From the NCBI GenBank assembly GCA_947584105.1, contig CANPWK010000064.1:1-6298 (forward strand): a DNA stretch of 6,298 nucleotides, in the 5' to 3' direction. Positions within the stretch are counted from its first letter, which is position 1. Each line of letters opens with the position of its first letter. Position numbers and translations under genes: made by a program. The notes beneath the pieces are model-generated. The model saw only the letters and a program-made list of their open reading frames with translations, ran no database searches and was not told the origin of the DNA. The stretch is from an uncultured Bacilli bacterium (GTDB taxonomy: Bacteria > Bacillota_I > Bacilli_A > RF39 > UBA660). Of the stretch, positions 1-6,238 are shown piece by piece.

Positions 1-2
1 TA

Positions 3-170
3 AAAATACCATCTAATGTTACTGATAGTAATACTTATACTGTAAAAAAAGGTGATTCCCTTTACTCTATTGCCTCAAAATTTAATACAACCGTTAATGA
101 TATTAAAATTTTAAATAATCTTTCTTCTAACTTGCTTTCTATTGGACAAATCTTAAAAATACCATATTAA
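3..170 (+). CDS. LysM-domain protein, C-terminal fragment (5' end outside window)
   Basis: Frame 3 is open from the window edge to TAA at 168-170 and encodes 55 residues, so only the carboxy end of the protein is present. It holds one complete LysM module, from YTVKKGDSLYSIA to the terminal LKIPY. It has the usual LysM order: a YTVKKGDSL strand, a helix with SIASKFNTTV, an I-x-LNNL turn, and the closing GQILKIP strand. The first visible residues, KIPSNV, look like the end of a preceding LysM followed by a short linker, so the full protein probably carries tandem repeats. LysM modules bind N-acetylglucosamine in peptidoglycan or chitin, so a secreted or surface wall-binding protein (often a hydrolase) is expected. 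The catalytic or signal part is not visible, so its enzyme class cannot be stated. It converges on the LCP gene. Confidence 0.85.
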   Translation, partial: KIPSNVTDSNTYTVKKGDSLYSIASKFNTTVNDIKILNNLSSNLLSIGQILKIPY

Positions 171-202
171 TATTGCTGATAACATTTCAAAATATAAAAT
201 AA

Positions 203-473
203 ATAAGTAATAAAACAATTGATTTATCTTCAAATTTAGCAAAAATTATATATGATCAATTATACTTTAAAATAACTGATAATACTTTAAACACGAAAGT
301 TACAAGAATGACAGTTTCTAAAATTAAATGACACAATCATCAAATGATATCGTGAAAGTATGATTGAAAGATCTGTTACAATATCAGCTAATAACCTTGA
401 GGAAAAACTACAACAAAATGCAATGGAACGACAAAAAAGTTTGCAAGCAGCCGATAAATTTATTGTTAAATAA
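203..473 (+). pseudogene. Decayed coding remnant in two frames, origin uncertain
   Basis: Two short open stretches follow each other in different frames. The first runs from about 203 to TGA at 329-331 and contains LAKIIYDQLYFKITD and then TRMTVSKIK, with no plausible start codon. The second is open from about 348 to TAA at 471-473, with an ATG at 360, and reads MIERSVTISANNLEEKLQQN and then ERQKSLQAADKFIVK. Both have ordinary coding composition with charged helices, unlike the surrounding spacer. No ribosome binding site or full-length frame exists, so this looks like the tail of a gene broken by deletions and frameshifts. A very tentative guess is the C-terminal part of a Y-family (UmuC/DinB-like) polymerase, because VTISANNL followed by a helix of the ERQKSLQAADKF type resembles the end of that family. 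Chance ORFs remain possible. Confidence 0.35.
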
Positions 474-480
474 ATTAGAG

Positions 481-515
481 CATCCTATAAATTTTAATAA
501 AATAGGATGTTTTTT
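481..515 (+). terminator. Rho-independent terminator closing the + strand unit
   Basis: An 8-bp stem (CATCCTAT at 481-488 with ATAGGATG at 502-509) encloses a 13-base AT loop and is followed by six T at 510-515. It lies 8 bases after the last stop of the decayed remnant, and would end transcripts coming from the LysM gene. Confidence 0.75.
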
Positions 516-565
516 ATGCTTTATTAACTTAACAAATTAAGTAGATAGCTGATTTATATAATATA

Positions 566-594
566 AAATGTAGACACTTTTTATGTCTACATTT
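566..594 (-). terminator. Terminator after the LCP gene
   Basis: An 11-bp perfect stem (AAATGTAGACA at 566-576 with TGTCTACATTT at 584-594) has a 7-base loop. Read on the minus strand it is followed by a T-rich tract, and it starts 27 bases past the LCP stop codon. The plus-strand side is also T-rich, so it may work in both directions between the convergent units. Confidence 0.75.
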
Positions 595-621
595 ATCTTA
601 TAATCTCAATTTTAGCAATTT

Positions 622-2535
622 TTAATCTTCTATACAGGTTCTAGTTGATGGATCATAACTATAGCCATTAGGGCAACATATTTTTCCACTTTTTTGGTAA
701 CTATATCCTGTATCACAAGCAGAAACTTGTATTTGTTTTTTTCTTATACATTTATTATCACTTAAAGTAAAGCCATCTTCACAACCAACTATAGCATCTA
801 CTTCTTGTGGATAATCAACCATTGTGCTATCTTTTATTATACATTTATTATTTTCACTATCCAATTTATAATGGATAGAATCTTCACAATCATATTGAAT
901 TTCTCCAGATTCAAATTCATCAGAATCTATTAAACATATTCCATCCTCTGGATCATTACATTTGGCATAAACATAACTTGCAGTTTTTTTAGATTTAGAA
1001 TTTGTATTATCAGAATTATTACTACTTGTAGTTTTCTTAGTAGTATCTGAATTTGTTACTGTATTAATAGGTCCATCATATGTATAAGTATCTTTTAATT
1101 TTTTACCTTTAATAACAGAATTAATTAATTGAGTAGCTTGTTCTACTGAACCTAGCACTGGTTCCATAACATAAAGTTTTACATTTCCACCACTATATGT
1201 ATAATTTGAACTATCGGCACCTTCCAAACTATACGTTGACACAGTCCAACTAGCCATATCATTTAACTGCATTTTAATTAACGAAGTAATTTTTTTAGAA
1301 CCCATATTTGTTTGAAATTCACCATTTAATGAATCTAATAGTGAATCATATTTTAGCAATATTGTTTTACTACACACTTTTTTTATTATTGCTGTAATGA
1401 CTGCTTGCTGATCTTTTACTCTCTGGCGATCACCTGCACCAAAAGCTTTTCTTTCCCTTGCAAATGACAGTGCCTGTTCTCCATTCATAGCATTATTTCC
1501 TTTAGTATAATGTTTTCCGTCAATAGAAGTAAAAGTATAATCTGAATAAACTGTAATACCTCCTAAGGAATTAACAATATCAATTAATGAAGTAAAATTA
1601 ACTTTAATATAATAATTAATTTTAATATCCAATAAATCCTCTATCGTAGAGATAGACATATCAACACCATACATACCAGCATGAGTTAATTTATCTCTAG
1701 TACCAGTCGTTCCATGCAGTTGAACATAATAATCTCTAGGAATACTAGTTAATAAAATTTGTTTTGTTTTTGGATTAATAGTCATAATCATATTGACATC
1801 ACTGCGTGATACAGAACTAATTTTACCATAAGTATCAATACCACTAATATATATATTAAATGCCTCTGATGTTACATTTACTTCTTTAGCAGTTGTTGAA
1901 GATTTAATTTTAATAGAAAAACTATAAATAACCCTAGTTTTATCATCAAAATCTGACTTATCTTCTTTTATCATAGCTAAAACAGAATCCTCAATTAAAA
2001 TAACTTTTTCATTATTACTTAACATAGAATCAACTAGTTGATTAGCATCTGCATAATTTTCAAAATTAACGTCTACTTTTTTCAATAACTCTTTATTTGC
2101 CTTTTTTGAACCTACAGAATTAGAATAATATCCTACATCCAAATCTTTTATATCACTAATTTTTTTATATTTACTATCTTTCAAAACAATAACAGAATAA
2201 TTTTCAGTCTTATAATTTACATTCTTAATATTATTTAAAAATCCTAATGTATCTAAGATATAATAAGATGCAAAGCCCATTACACCAATAAATATAATTG
2301 AAATAGCACTAAATATAATTCTATTTCTTTTTTTAGCTCTAGCACGCATTAAAAACAGATCACATAAAATATTAACAAATATTAACACCCCAACTAATAA
2401 AGAAAAATATTTAATTGGTAAAATATCTAATTTATAAAATATAAAACCAACAAATGCAGAAACTATAAATAAAATAAATGCTAAAACTTTAAAAAAACTA
2501 ATTTTCCTTTTTCTATTCTTCTTTTTACTTTTCAT
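622..2535 (-). CDS. LytR-CpsA-Psr (LCP) family cell-wall polymer ligase with cysteine-rich tail
   Basis: LCP enzymes move glycopolymers (teichoic acid, capsule or similar) from undecaprenyl-pyrophosphate carriers onto peptidoglycan, outside the membrane. The 637 residues start with a basic cytoplasmic tail (KKKNRKRK), then three membrane segments at about 14-35, 43-64 and 73-100. A domain of about 110 residues (105-215) follows, with the position and size of the accessory domain of streptococcal CpsA; part of it (SVIVLKDSKYKKISDIKDLD) also looks like a solute-binding-protein fold. The LCP domain spans about 226-390, with SGIDTYG (231-237), R244 and D246, IPRDYY (265-270), DKLTHAG (281-287), FARER (358-362) and GDRQR (368-372), so the charged active-site residues are present. 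A Ser/Thr/Asn/Lys linker (about 491-520) leads to a tail with ten cysteines (526-634), which is unusual for the family. The ATG at 2535 is the only reasonable start (next Met is residue 63), though there is only a weak Shine-Dalgarno. It has its own promoter 49 bases after the dGTPase-like gene. Which polymer it attaches cannot be told. Confidence 0.93.
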   Translation of the reverse strand: MKSKKKNRKRKISFFKVLAFILFIVSAFVGFIFYKLDILPIKYFSLLVGVLIFVNILCDLFLMRARAKKRNRIIFSAISIIFIGVMGFASYYILDTLGFLNNIKNVNYKTENYSVIVLKDSKYKKISDIKDLDVGYYSNSVGSKKANKELLKKVDVNFENYADANQLVDSMLSNNEKVILIEDSVLAMIKEDKSDFDDKTRVIYSFSIKIKSSTTAKEVNVTSEAFNIYISGIDTYGKISSVSRSDVNMIMTINPKTKQILLTSIPRDYYVQLHGTTGTRDKLTHAGMYGVDMSISTIEDLLDIKINYYIKVNFTSLIDIVNSLGGITVYSDYTFTSIDGKHYTKGNNAMNGEQALSFARERKAFGAGDRQRVKDQQAVITAIIKKVCSKTILLKYDSLLDSLNGEFQTNMGSKKITSLIKMQLNDMASWTVSTYSLEGADSSNYTYSGGNVKLYVMEPVLGSVEQATQLINSVIKGKKLKDTYTYDGPINTVTNSDTTKKTTSSNNSDNTNSKSKKTASYVYAKCNDPEDGICLIDSDEFESGEIQYDCEDSIHYKLDSENNKCIIKDSTMVDYPQEVDAIVGCEDGFTLSDNKCIRKKQIQVSACDTGYSYQKSGKICCPNGYSYDPSTRTCIED

Positions 2536-2550
2536 ATTACCACACTAGAC

Positions 2551-2579
2551 ATTATAGCAAAAATATTCTTTTAATTCAA
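2551..2579 (-). promoter_or_regulatory. Sigma-A-type promoter of the LCP gene
   Basis: On the minus strand, TTGAAT (2574-2579) is separated by 17 bases from a perfect TATAAT (2551-2556), which also carries an extended TGC just upstream. The -35 begins 5 bases after the stop of the upstream dGTPase-like gene. The predicted start of transcription, about 2543-2546, leaves a leader of only about 8-11 bases before the ATG. Confidence 0.75.
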
Positions 2580-2584
2580 CCGTA

Positions 2585-3697
2585 CTATTTCATAATACTA
2601 TTATATTGTAATAAAAAATAATCGTCTGTCATTCCTGCTATAAAATCAATTACCTTTCTTTCATCTGTATTTTTTAAATAAGATTCATCCATGTCATTTA
2701 AAAAAACTTTAAATATAACTGAATCAGTATTTTTAGTCTTAACATCATTTAAATATTTATTAAACAATATTCTAAACATTTCTTCATAATGAGATATATC
2801 TGATGCACTATTTGCTTTAGAATATATATTTTCATAATTAAATTTTTTTAAATCACATATAGCCTTATATATCTTTTCAGACATTTTAATATATGGTTTT
2901 GAAAAACTATTATTTATTATATCCAAAATTACATTATTAACCAACTCTCTATTGGAATTTCCTAATAATGAAATAACATTATCTGGTAAATCTTCTTTTT
3001 TTATAACGCCTAATCTAATAGCATCTTCTATATCTCTCCCAATATAACCAATAATATCTGATATTCGAACTATACATCCTTCTAAGGTCATAGGCCTTAA
3101 TTTACTAAGTATATTTTTATCTTTATAACTTTTATTATATTCTTCCAAAAATTGTTCTTTATTTTTATTTGAAGGTTCATATATTCCCATTGGTAACTCA
3201 CCATTGTGACACATAATTGCATCTAAAACTTGTAAAGTTAAATTACAACCAAGCCCATTATTTTCAATATACATTAAAGTTCTAACACTTTGTATATTAT
3301 GATTAAAATAACCTTCATTATTTTCCAGACTAATTTTATTTAAAATTGCTTCCCCAACATGTCCAAATGGCACATGACCTAAATCATGTCCTAAAGCACT
3401 AGCTTCAATTAAATCTTCATTTAGATTTAAAGCTCTTCCAATCGTTCTTGCAATTTTACTTACTAATTGGACATGTGTCATTCTTTTACTTATATTAGTA
3501 TTAGAACTATTACTAAAAACTTGAGTTTTATCTAAATATCTTGTATAAGACAATGAATAAATTATTCTATCGATATCTCGAAAAAATGGAGTTCGAATAT
3601 CTTGTTTTTCTTTAAAAAATCTTATGGCATCTTGGTCTTTACAAGCATATTCTGATAAATTCATTCCATGCTTACTCATATTATTGTATAAATTCAT
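2585..3697 (-). CDS. HD-domain dGTP triphosphohydrolase-like protein
   Basis: Enzymes of this family cleave dGTP or other dNTPs to the deoxynucleoside and triphosphate in the cytoplasm and so set dNTP pools; some act against phage by draining dNTPs. The 370 residues show the family layout: RYLDKTQVF at 53-61, RMTH with H75, HDLGHVPFGHVGE at 104-116 giving the metal ligands H104 and D105, FNHNIQSVR at 131-139, MCHNGE at 162-167, and RISDIIGYIGRDIEDA with D214 as the last metal ligand. The closing DFIAGMTDDY (351-360) is also typical. All HD metal-binding residues are present, so it should be active, though the nucleotide preference is unknown. It is somewhat short for the family. The ATG at 3697 is supported by AAGGAG at 3703-3708 with 5-base spacing, which favours it over Met7 and Met12. 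It begins 16 bases after the methyltransferase stop with no terminator between, so the two are probably one operon. Confidence 0.92.
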   Translation of the reverse strand: MNLYNNMSKHGMNLSEYACKDQDAIRFFKEKQDIRTPFFRDIDRIIYSLSYTRYLDKTQVFSNSSNTNISKRMTHVQLVSKIARTIGRALNLNEDLIEASALGHDLGHVPFGHVGEAILNKISLENNEGYFNHNIQSVRTLMYIENNGLGCNLTLQVLDAIMCHNGELPMGIYEPSNKNKEQFLEEYNKSYKDKNILSKLRPMTLEGCIVRISDIIGYIGRDIEDAIRLGVIKKEDLPDNVISLLGNSNRELVNNVILDIINNSFSKPYIKMSEKIYKAICDLKKFNYENIYSKANSASDISHYEEMFRILFNKYLNDVKTKNTDSVIFKVFLNDMDESYLKNTDERKVIDFIAGMTDDYFLLQYNSIMK

Positions 3698-3713
3698 AAA
3701 AACTCCTTAATTA

Positions 3714-4742
3714 CTAATCAAATTTTTTTAAAGCATGTAAATACTCTATTGTTGTCTTTTTTACCGTTTCTTTATTTTTATTCGCTTTATATCGTTTATG
3801 ATATCTTTCATATCTTTTATAATTACCATATTTTTTCATAATTGATTCAATTTGTTCTAAAGACATTAAGCCCTCATCATTATAACTTAAAAATATATAT
3901 TTAAATTGCGCATTTTTAATTAAATCTTCAAATGCTTCTAACACTTTGTTTTTTTTATTAAAATCCGATTTAAAACAACTATTTCTAACACCAGTCACTC
4001 CTTTTACATTCGGATAATCACCATAAGCAATTGTTTCTAAGATATGATAATTACTATCATATTTTCTTGAATTATATGGAGGATCTAAATATAAAATATC
4101 CCCTTTCACTTTTCTAATTAATTTATTAGAATCTTCCATATAAACCTTACTATTAGATTTTATATTAATAATTTCTAATGGTTTTAATTCCAATTTTTTT
4201 TGTGCACTTCTTTTTAACTTTTTTAAAAATGCTTCATATACAGAGGCTGTATTAGCTACTTTATCTGCTGCTTCTAATAAACAAGCTACCAAATAATAAT
4301 ATTCATATCTATTAATCATCTCAGTCTTATACCACTTATCTATCTGATCTCTAATTGAATCAATTTTTATCGCATTTTCTAAAGTGAAATATTGACGTTT
4401 ATATGCTTTATTAAATGTCCCTTCTAATGTATATTGATTATATATACAACCATAATAACCCGATAATTTATTTAAATAATTAAATACATCATCAATTCCC
4501 TCATCTTTTAATTTTAAAAACATTAAATTATCACTATTTTCTATATAATGTTTATTAATAACGTAACTATAATATTGAATATCATTAGCTATTACATCAT
4601 ATCCTAATTTTTTAAATCTTTTACCAACAATTCCAGTGCCAGCAAAAATATCACAAAATACCTTTCCTTCACCTTTGGTAAAATCCACAATAGATTCTTC
4701 TAAAAAATCAGCTATAGAATGTTTTGAACCAATATAATTCAT
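3714..4742 (-). CDS. D12-class adenine-N6 DNA methyltransferase, apparently orphan
   Basis: It transfers methyl from S-adenosylmethionine to N6 of adenine in a DNA recognition site. The 342 residues have the D12 (alpha) order: YIGSK at 3-7, the SAM-binding loop DIFAGTG at 31-37, the acidic ND at 53-54 that should hold the SAM ribose, a helical target-recognition region (about 80-195), the catalytic DPPY at 220-223 continuing as NSRKYDSNYH, and a final EYLHALKK strand. The NSRKY-x-NYH-x-LETIA context is that of COG3392-like adenine methylases. The ATG at 4742 places the conserved YIGSK at the N-terminus and has AAGGTGGT at 4746-4753 as ribosome binding site. A possible extended -10 (TGTTAAAAT, about 4758-4766) overlaps closely with it. 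No restriction endonuclease is recognisable nearby, so it is either an orphan or paired with something outside the window. The target sequence cannot be read from the protein. Confidence 0.92.
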   Translation of the reverse strand: MNYIGSKHSIADFLEESIVDFTKGEGKVFCDIFAGTGIVGKRFKKLGYDVIANDIQYYSYVINKHYIENSDNLMFLKLKDEGIDDVFNYLNKLSGYYGCIYNQYTLEGTFNKAYKRQYFTLENAIKIDSIRDQIDKWYKTEMINRYEYYYLVACLLEAADKVANTASVYEAFLKKLKRSAQKKLELKPLEIINIKSNSKVYMEDSNKLIRKVKGDILYLDPPYNSRKYDSNYHILETIAYGDYPNVKGVTGVRNSCFKSDFNKKNKVLEAFEDLIKNAQFKYIFLSYNDEGLMSLEQIESIMKKYGNYKRYERYHKRYKANKNKETVKKTTIEYLHALKKFD

Positions 4743-4830
4743 ACTACCACCTTTATAATTTTAACATAATTAGATATATTAAGTCTAGTAATAGCACAAC
4801 GTTTGAAGTAAATGCATGCCAATTAAACGT

Positions 4831-4857
4831 AAAAAAAGAAACAAAGTTTCTTTTTTT
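4831..4857 (-). terminator. A/T-flanked hairpin after the 143-residue ORF
   Basis: A 12-bp perfect stem (AAAAAAAGAAAC at 4831-4842 with GTTTCTTTTTTT at 4846-4857) has a 3-base loop. The A run on one arm and T run on the other make it symmetric, so it can end transcription from either side. It separates the 143-residue gene from the methyltransferase unit. Confidence 0.7.
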
Positions 4858-4895
4858 AATATAATAATAAATCTAATATATATACCAATTTTTAA

Positions 4896-5327
4896 CTATT
4901 TTACATTATTTTTTTCTTGATGTTCTGAATATAAATCAGCTATATTCTTTTGGTAAAAGAAATCATATAAATATTTCTCAAATTGATGTGAAAAAGCATT
5001 CTCTCTACTGCCATACATATCTTTATATTCATCATTATAAGCATCTTCATAAGCTTTATGATATGCCTGACTTTTTGCCTCAATTTTATAAACTATACAC
5101 TCAATAACTAAATTTAAGATTGCATTAATATCTGAAGATGATAATTTTTTAAGATAATCCGCATTATTTAAAAATTGACTAATTTGATTATAATATATAA
5201 ATTTATTATTTTCATCATATAATGGTTGATCAGTGTACTGATAATTATCATCAACAATATCCTCTATTAATTCTTGTAAGTATTCATCCGCATTTAACAA
5301 ATTAATTACTGTTTCAATATTTTCCAT
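4896..5327 (-). CDS. Unrecognised acidic, tyrosine-rich 143-residue protein
   Basis: I do not recognise a family. The protein is acidic and helix-forming, with no signal peptide, membrane span or cysteine cluster, so a soluble cytoplasmic protein is likely. Residues 1-28 and 50-85 look helical. A further helix at about 84-106 carries tyrosines at 89, 93, 97, 101 and 105, exactly every fourth residue, which would form an aromatic stripe on one face. The ATG at 5327 is well supported by AAAGGAG at about 5333-5339, and the 14 bases from AAGGAG to ATG are identical to those of the dGTPase-like gene. It lies 40 bases after the broken small gene, with no convincing promoter or terminator between, so the two were probably co-transcribed. 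A hairpin follows its stop. Its function cannot be inferred from the sequence. Confidence 0.75.
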   Translation of the reverse strand: MENIETVINLLNADEYLQELIEDIVDDNYQYTDQPLYDENNKFIYYNQISQFLNNADYLKKLSSSDINAILNLVIECIVYKIEAKSQAYHKAYEDAYNDEYKDMYGSRENAFSHQFEKYLYDFFYQKNIADLYSEHQEKNNVK

Positions 5328-5367
5328 AAAAACTCCTTTTATTATATTTTTTTAGCATTCTCAAAAA

Positions 5368-5744
5368 CTATTTTTCTTTTTTATAAATCTTTTGTATCTT
5401 TTCTTTATAATTTTCTTGATAATCTTCTTTCATATATTCTAACAATTCTCTTACATCATCTACTGTATACATACTTTCAACTTTTCTATTTGCATACAAA
5501 TAACCGTCTAAATTAAATTCATCAAGCATAGTTTTATTACTTTCCTCAATTCTATTATCCATTGAATCCACTTTTCGAGAAAAAACTAATTCGTTTGTAA
5601 GAATATCACAATACTTATATCCATCAAAAACAGGGTACTGTACGAACTATCATTATGACTTAAATTTTCTAGTAATATAAAATCTGTAATTTCAAGGTCG
5701 TTATTATAAATAACAACAAAAATATAATTTCTTAAAATCTTCAT
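5368..5744 (-). pseudogene. Small hypothetical gene broken by a 5-base tandem duplication
   Basis: An ATG at 5742-5744 opens a frame reading MKILRNYIFVVIYNNDLEIT and on to LSHNDSSY, and this frame soon runs into a stop (TAG, about 5590). The next frame is open from about 5646 and reads PVFDGYKYCDILTNELVFSR, then continues to TAG at 5368-5370. At the junction the plus strand has GTACTGTAC (5635-5643), a 5-base unit present twice. Removing one copy joins both frames into a single ORF of about 123 residues with no other change. So this is most likely a recently broken gene. The distal part could still be made as 64 residues from ATG 5562, with AAGTGG just upstream, or as 67 residues from GTG 5571. 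The intact product would be a charged soluble protein with a helical Lys/Glu/Tyr-rich C-terminus. I recognise no family. A sequencing or assembly error is the main alternative. Confidence 0.65.
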
Positions 5745-5934
5745 AGCATATATCACTTATTAATGAATATGTTAAGTCAAGTCAAACTGATACTGCTAAA
5801 TTCTTTTTAATGATGTTAAATTGAATAGAACATACCATTCAAATAACGCAAAATACTTATATTAATTTGTCCAACAATACAAGATGAAATAGTAAATTTA
5901 CTAGACAATTTATAAAAAACAGTACCTAAATAGT
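5745..5934. other. Intergenic spacer with no gene seen
   Basis: Apart from the possible promoter near 5757-5785 and a 17-base element at 5806-5822 that recurs beside the tRNA promoter, I see no ORF or RNA gene here. A short direct repeat, AGTACC about 10 bases apart, occurs near 5922-5938. Confidence 0.5.
5757..5785 (-). promoter_or_regulatory. Possible promoter of the broken small gene
   Basis: On the minus strand TTGACT (5780-5785) is 17 bases from TAATAA (5757-5762). A second overlapping TTGACT sits at 5775-5780. The -10 is a weak match, and the predicted transcript would start only about 6 bases before the ATG at 5744, so this is tentative. Confidence 0.35.
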
Positions 5935-5970
5935 ACCCAAAAAATTTAAAACCCTTATAAAATAAAGGTT
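5935..5970 (-). terminator. Terminator of the tRNA operon
   Basis: Read on the minus strand, an 8-bp stem (AACCTTTA, 5970-5963, with TAAGGGTT, 5957-5950, including one G-T pair) and a 5-base loop are followed by a T-rich tail down to about 5936. It starts 10 bases past the CCA end of tRNA-Pro. Confidence 0.7.
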
Positions 5971-5980
5971 AATATACTAA

Positions 5981-6057
5981 TGGTCGGGAAAACAGGATTT
6001 GAACCTGCAACCCCTTGGTCCCAAACCAAGTGCTCTACCAAGTTGAGCCATTTCCCG
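5981..6057 (-). tRNA. tRNA-Pro (anticodon TGG)
   Basis: This is a 77-base cloverleaf on the minus strand. The acceptor stem CGGGAAA pairs with TTTCCCG, followed by discriminator A and an encoded CCA (5981-5983). The D arm has GGCTC...GAGCA. The anticodon stem CTTGG/CCAAG holds the loop TTTGGGA with anticodon TGG at 6021-6023. The T arm has GGTTCAAATCC. It reads CCN proline codons, and is the second gene of a two-tRNA transcript, 8 bases after tRNA-Arg. Confidence 0.97.
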
Positions 6058-6065
6058 ATATCCAA

Positions 6066-6142
6066 TGGTGCGCTCGAAGGGATTCGAACCCCTGACCTTT
6101 TGGTTCGTAGCCAAACACTCTATCCAGCTGAGCTACGAGCGC
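6066..6142 (-). tRNA. tRNA-Arg (anticodon ACG)
   Basis: This is a 77-base cloverleaf on the minus strand. The acceptor stem GCGCTCG pairs with CGAGCGC, followed by discriminator A and an encoded CCA (6066-6068). The D arm has GCTC...GAGT. The anticodon stem TTTGG/CCAAA holds the loop CTACGAA with anticodon ACG at 6106-6108. The T arm has GGTTCGAATCC. In bacteria A34 of this tRNA is changed to inosine by TadA, letting it read CGU, CGC and CGA. It is the first gene of the pair. Confidence 0.97.
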
Positions 6143-6161
6143 ATTTCATAACACATACATG

Positions 6162-6190
6162 ATATTACCACAACTTATTTAATAAGTCAA
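6162..6190 (-). promoter_or_regulatory. Strong promoter of the tRNA-Arg/tRNA-Pro operon
   Basis: On the minus strand TTGACT (6185-6190) is 17 bases from TAATAT (6162-6167). The predicted start of transcription, about 6155, lies 13 bases ahead of the mature 5' end of tRNA-Arg at 6142. Confidence 0.8.
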
Positions 6191-6200
6191 GATAACATTT

Positions 6201-6223
6201 TAAATTTAATGATATTAAATTTA
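6201..6223. repeat. Perfect AT-only inverted repeat upstream of the tRNA promoter
   Basis: TAAATTTAAT (6201-6210) and ATTAAATTTA (6214-6223) are exact reverse complements around GAT. The centre lies about 22 bases upstream of the tRNA -35 box. It has no G or C in the arms, so as RNA it would be weak. It could be an UP-like element, a protein-binding site, or chance in AT-rich DNA. Confidence 0.4.
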
Positions 6224-6238
6224 GGTGAAGTAAAGTAA

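Noticed and set aside
4896..5327. The unrecognised ORF as a restriction endonuclease partner of the methyltransferase
   Set aside because: No PD-(D/E)XK, HNH or other nuclease motif is visible, and a terminator hairpin separates it from the methyltransferase.
5368..5571. The 67-residue GTG-started ORF as an intact gene
   Set aside because: The open frame continues upstream of the GTG and joins an ATG-started frame if one 5-base repeat is removed, so it is better described as the distal part of a broken gene.
5981..6142. tRNA genes as an integration site with an att duplication
   Set aside because: No second copy of either tRNA 3' end and no integrase occurs in the window.
5980..6162. A 60-codon plus-strand open frame (MVGKTGFEPATPWSQTKCST...)
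   Set aside because: It is the antisense of the two tRNA genes. Such phrases (GFEPATPWSQ, GIRTPDLLVRSQ) are well-known spurious proteins produced by reading tRNA complements.
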